DNA of 64,000 nt from Avipropionibacterium sp050157065 (lineage in GTDB: Bacteria; Actinomycetota; Actinomycetes; Propionibacteriales; Propionibacteriaceae), in the NCBI GenBank assembly GCA_050157065.1, contig CP189573.1; one strand, written 5' to 3'. Below, one piece after another: positions 63,704-64,000 of this stretch. Made by a program: the position numbers and the translations under genes. Numbering within the stretch: the first letter of the stretch is position 1; each line of letters starts with the position of its first letter. The notes beneath the pieces were generated by a model. It did not search any database and was not told where the DNA came from. It saw only the letters and a list, made by a program, of their open reading frames with translations.

Positions 63704-64000
63704 TCAGGTCGTGAGGGCGCGGGCGACCGCCGAGGGCATCGGCCGGCCCAGCACCCCGGCCAGCCAGGCACTGGTGCGGGCCAGCGCGTCGAGATCGATC
63801 CCGGTGCCGTGGCCGAGCCCCTCGAGCAGCCAGACCAGGTCCTCGGTGGCGAGGTTGCCGGTGGCCGAGCGGGCGAACGGGCAGCCGCCGAGGCCGCCGG
63901 CCGCACTGTCGAACTCGGTGATCCCGGCCTCCAGCCCGGCCAGCACGTTCGCCAACGCCTGCCCGTACGTGTCGTGGAAGTGGAGGGCGATCGCGGCCGG
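63704..64000 (-). CDS. Hydroxymethylglutaryl-CoA lyase, C-terminal part
   Basis: This is the last 98 codons of a TIM-barrel HMG-CoA lyase, which splits HMG-CoA into acetyl-CoA and acetoacetate in leucine breakdown. HFHDTYGQALANV has the metal-binding HxH. FDSAAGGLGGCPFARSATGN contains the family's glycine-rich loop with the catalytic Cys (GGLGGCPxAxGAxGN pattern). NLATEDLVWLLEGLG follows. The N-terminal two thirds lie beyond the right edge. Confidence 0.93.
   Translation of the reverse strand, partial: PAAIALHFHDTYGQALANVLAGLEAGITEFDSAAGGLGGCPFARSATGNLATEDLVWLLEGLGHGTGIDLDALARTSAWLAGVLGRPMPSAVARALTT

Overview
The window is bacterial chromosome, with very high GC and coding on both strands. 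It reads as a high-GC Gram-positive (Actinomycetota). Support comes from actinobacterial signature genes: SepH, DUF4193, DUF3093, DUF3710, DUF7455, a coproporphyrin-type ferrochelatase with a cysteine-rich tail, paired SigA/SigB-like sigma factors, and topoisomerase IV genes of the streptomycete/propionibacterial type. GTG starts are common, and many -10 hexamers of the form TANNCT lie 6-8 nt before a start codon. Gene order from about 2.9 to 12 kb resembles what I recall of the mycobacterial Rv2689c-Rv2700 region upstream of sigA. A member of Propionibacteriales is my best guess, but that is inference.

Layout. 1-12 kb: aconitase (3' end outside the window), a MalY-type PLP enzyme, an RNA uridine methyltransferase, a KimA-like APC permease, a two-domain universal stress protein, two TrkA-type K+ proteins, an OB-fold protein, DUF3710, dUTPase, DUF3093, DUF4235 and DUF4193. 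12-22 kb: glycerate kinase, ferrochelatase, a two-TM DUF6458 protein, SepH, then a leftward set of DUF5998, phosphatase and sulfurtransferase genes with ATGA overlaps, and a GNAT/acyl-CoA-synthetase fusion. 22-25 kb: a drug-efflux ABC pair divergent from a TetR regulator, with a 7-unit, 16-bp operator-like array between them. 25-30 kb: beta-carbonic anhydrase, parC, parE. 30-34 kb: DUF7455, a LigD-type primase/polymerase gene (probably frameshifted) between two DUF1707 membrane proteins, and an ArsR/SRPBCC pair. 34-35.7 kb: a 31-bp repeat array beside an endonuclease-fold gene. 35.7-50.6 kb: sigA and a sigB-like gene enclose a more accessory stretch: stress protein, GCS2-type ligase, lipoprotein, thioesterase, a chimeric ABC remnant, a Tat-exported heparinase-like lyase, a Ser/Thr-Pro repeat surface protein with its sortase, and a prolyl oligopeptidase. 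50.6-64 kb: Tat-exported GH67 alpha-glucuronidase, TesB, PAC2 protein, HrpA helicase, an Nramp-superfamily transporter with altered signature motifs, PPK2, a YbjN-like protein, and the 3' part of HMG-CoA lyase.

How the genes fit together. Most are housekeeping: TCA cycle, K+ balance, nucleotide hygiene, haem, cell division, chromosome decatenation and primary sigma factors. The accessory part adds polysaccharide attack (lyase and alpha-glucuronidase), a cell-wall sortase system and efflux. The most unusual features are non-coding: the mirrored 16-bp array, the 31-bp array with its flanking near-palindromes, unrelated short tandem repeats sitting at gene 3' ends, and the many apparent leaderless starts. 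No tRNA, rRNA, CRISPR array, transposase or phage gene was recognised.
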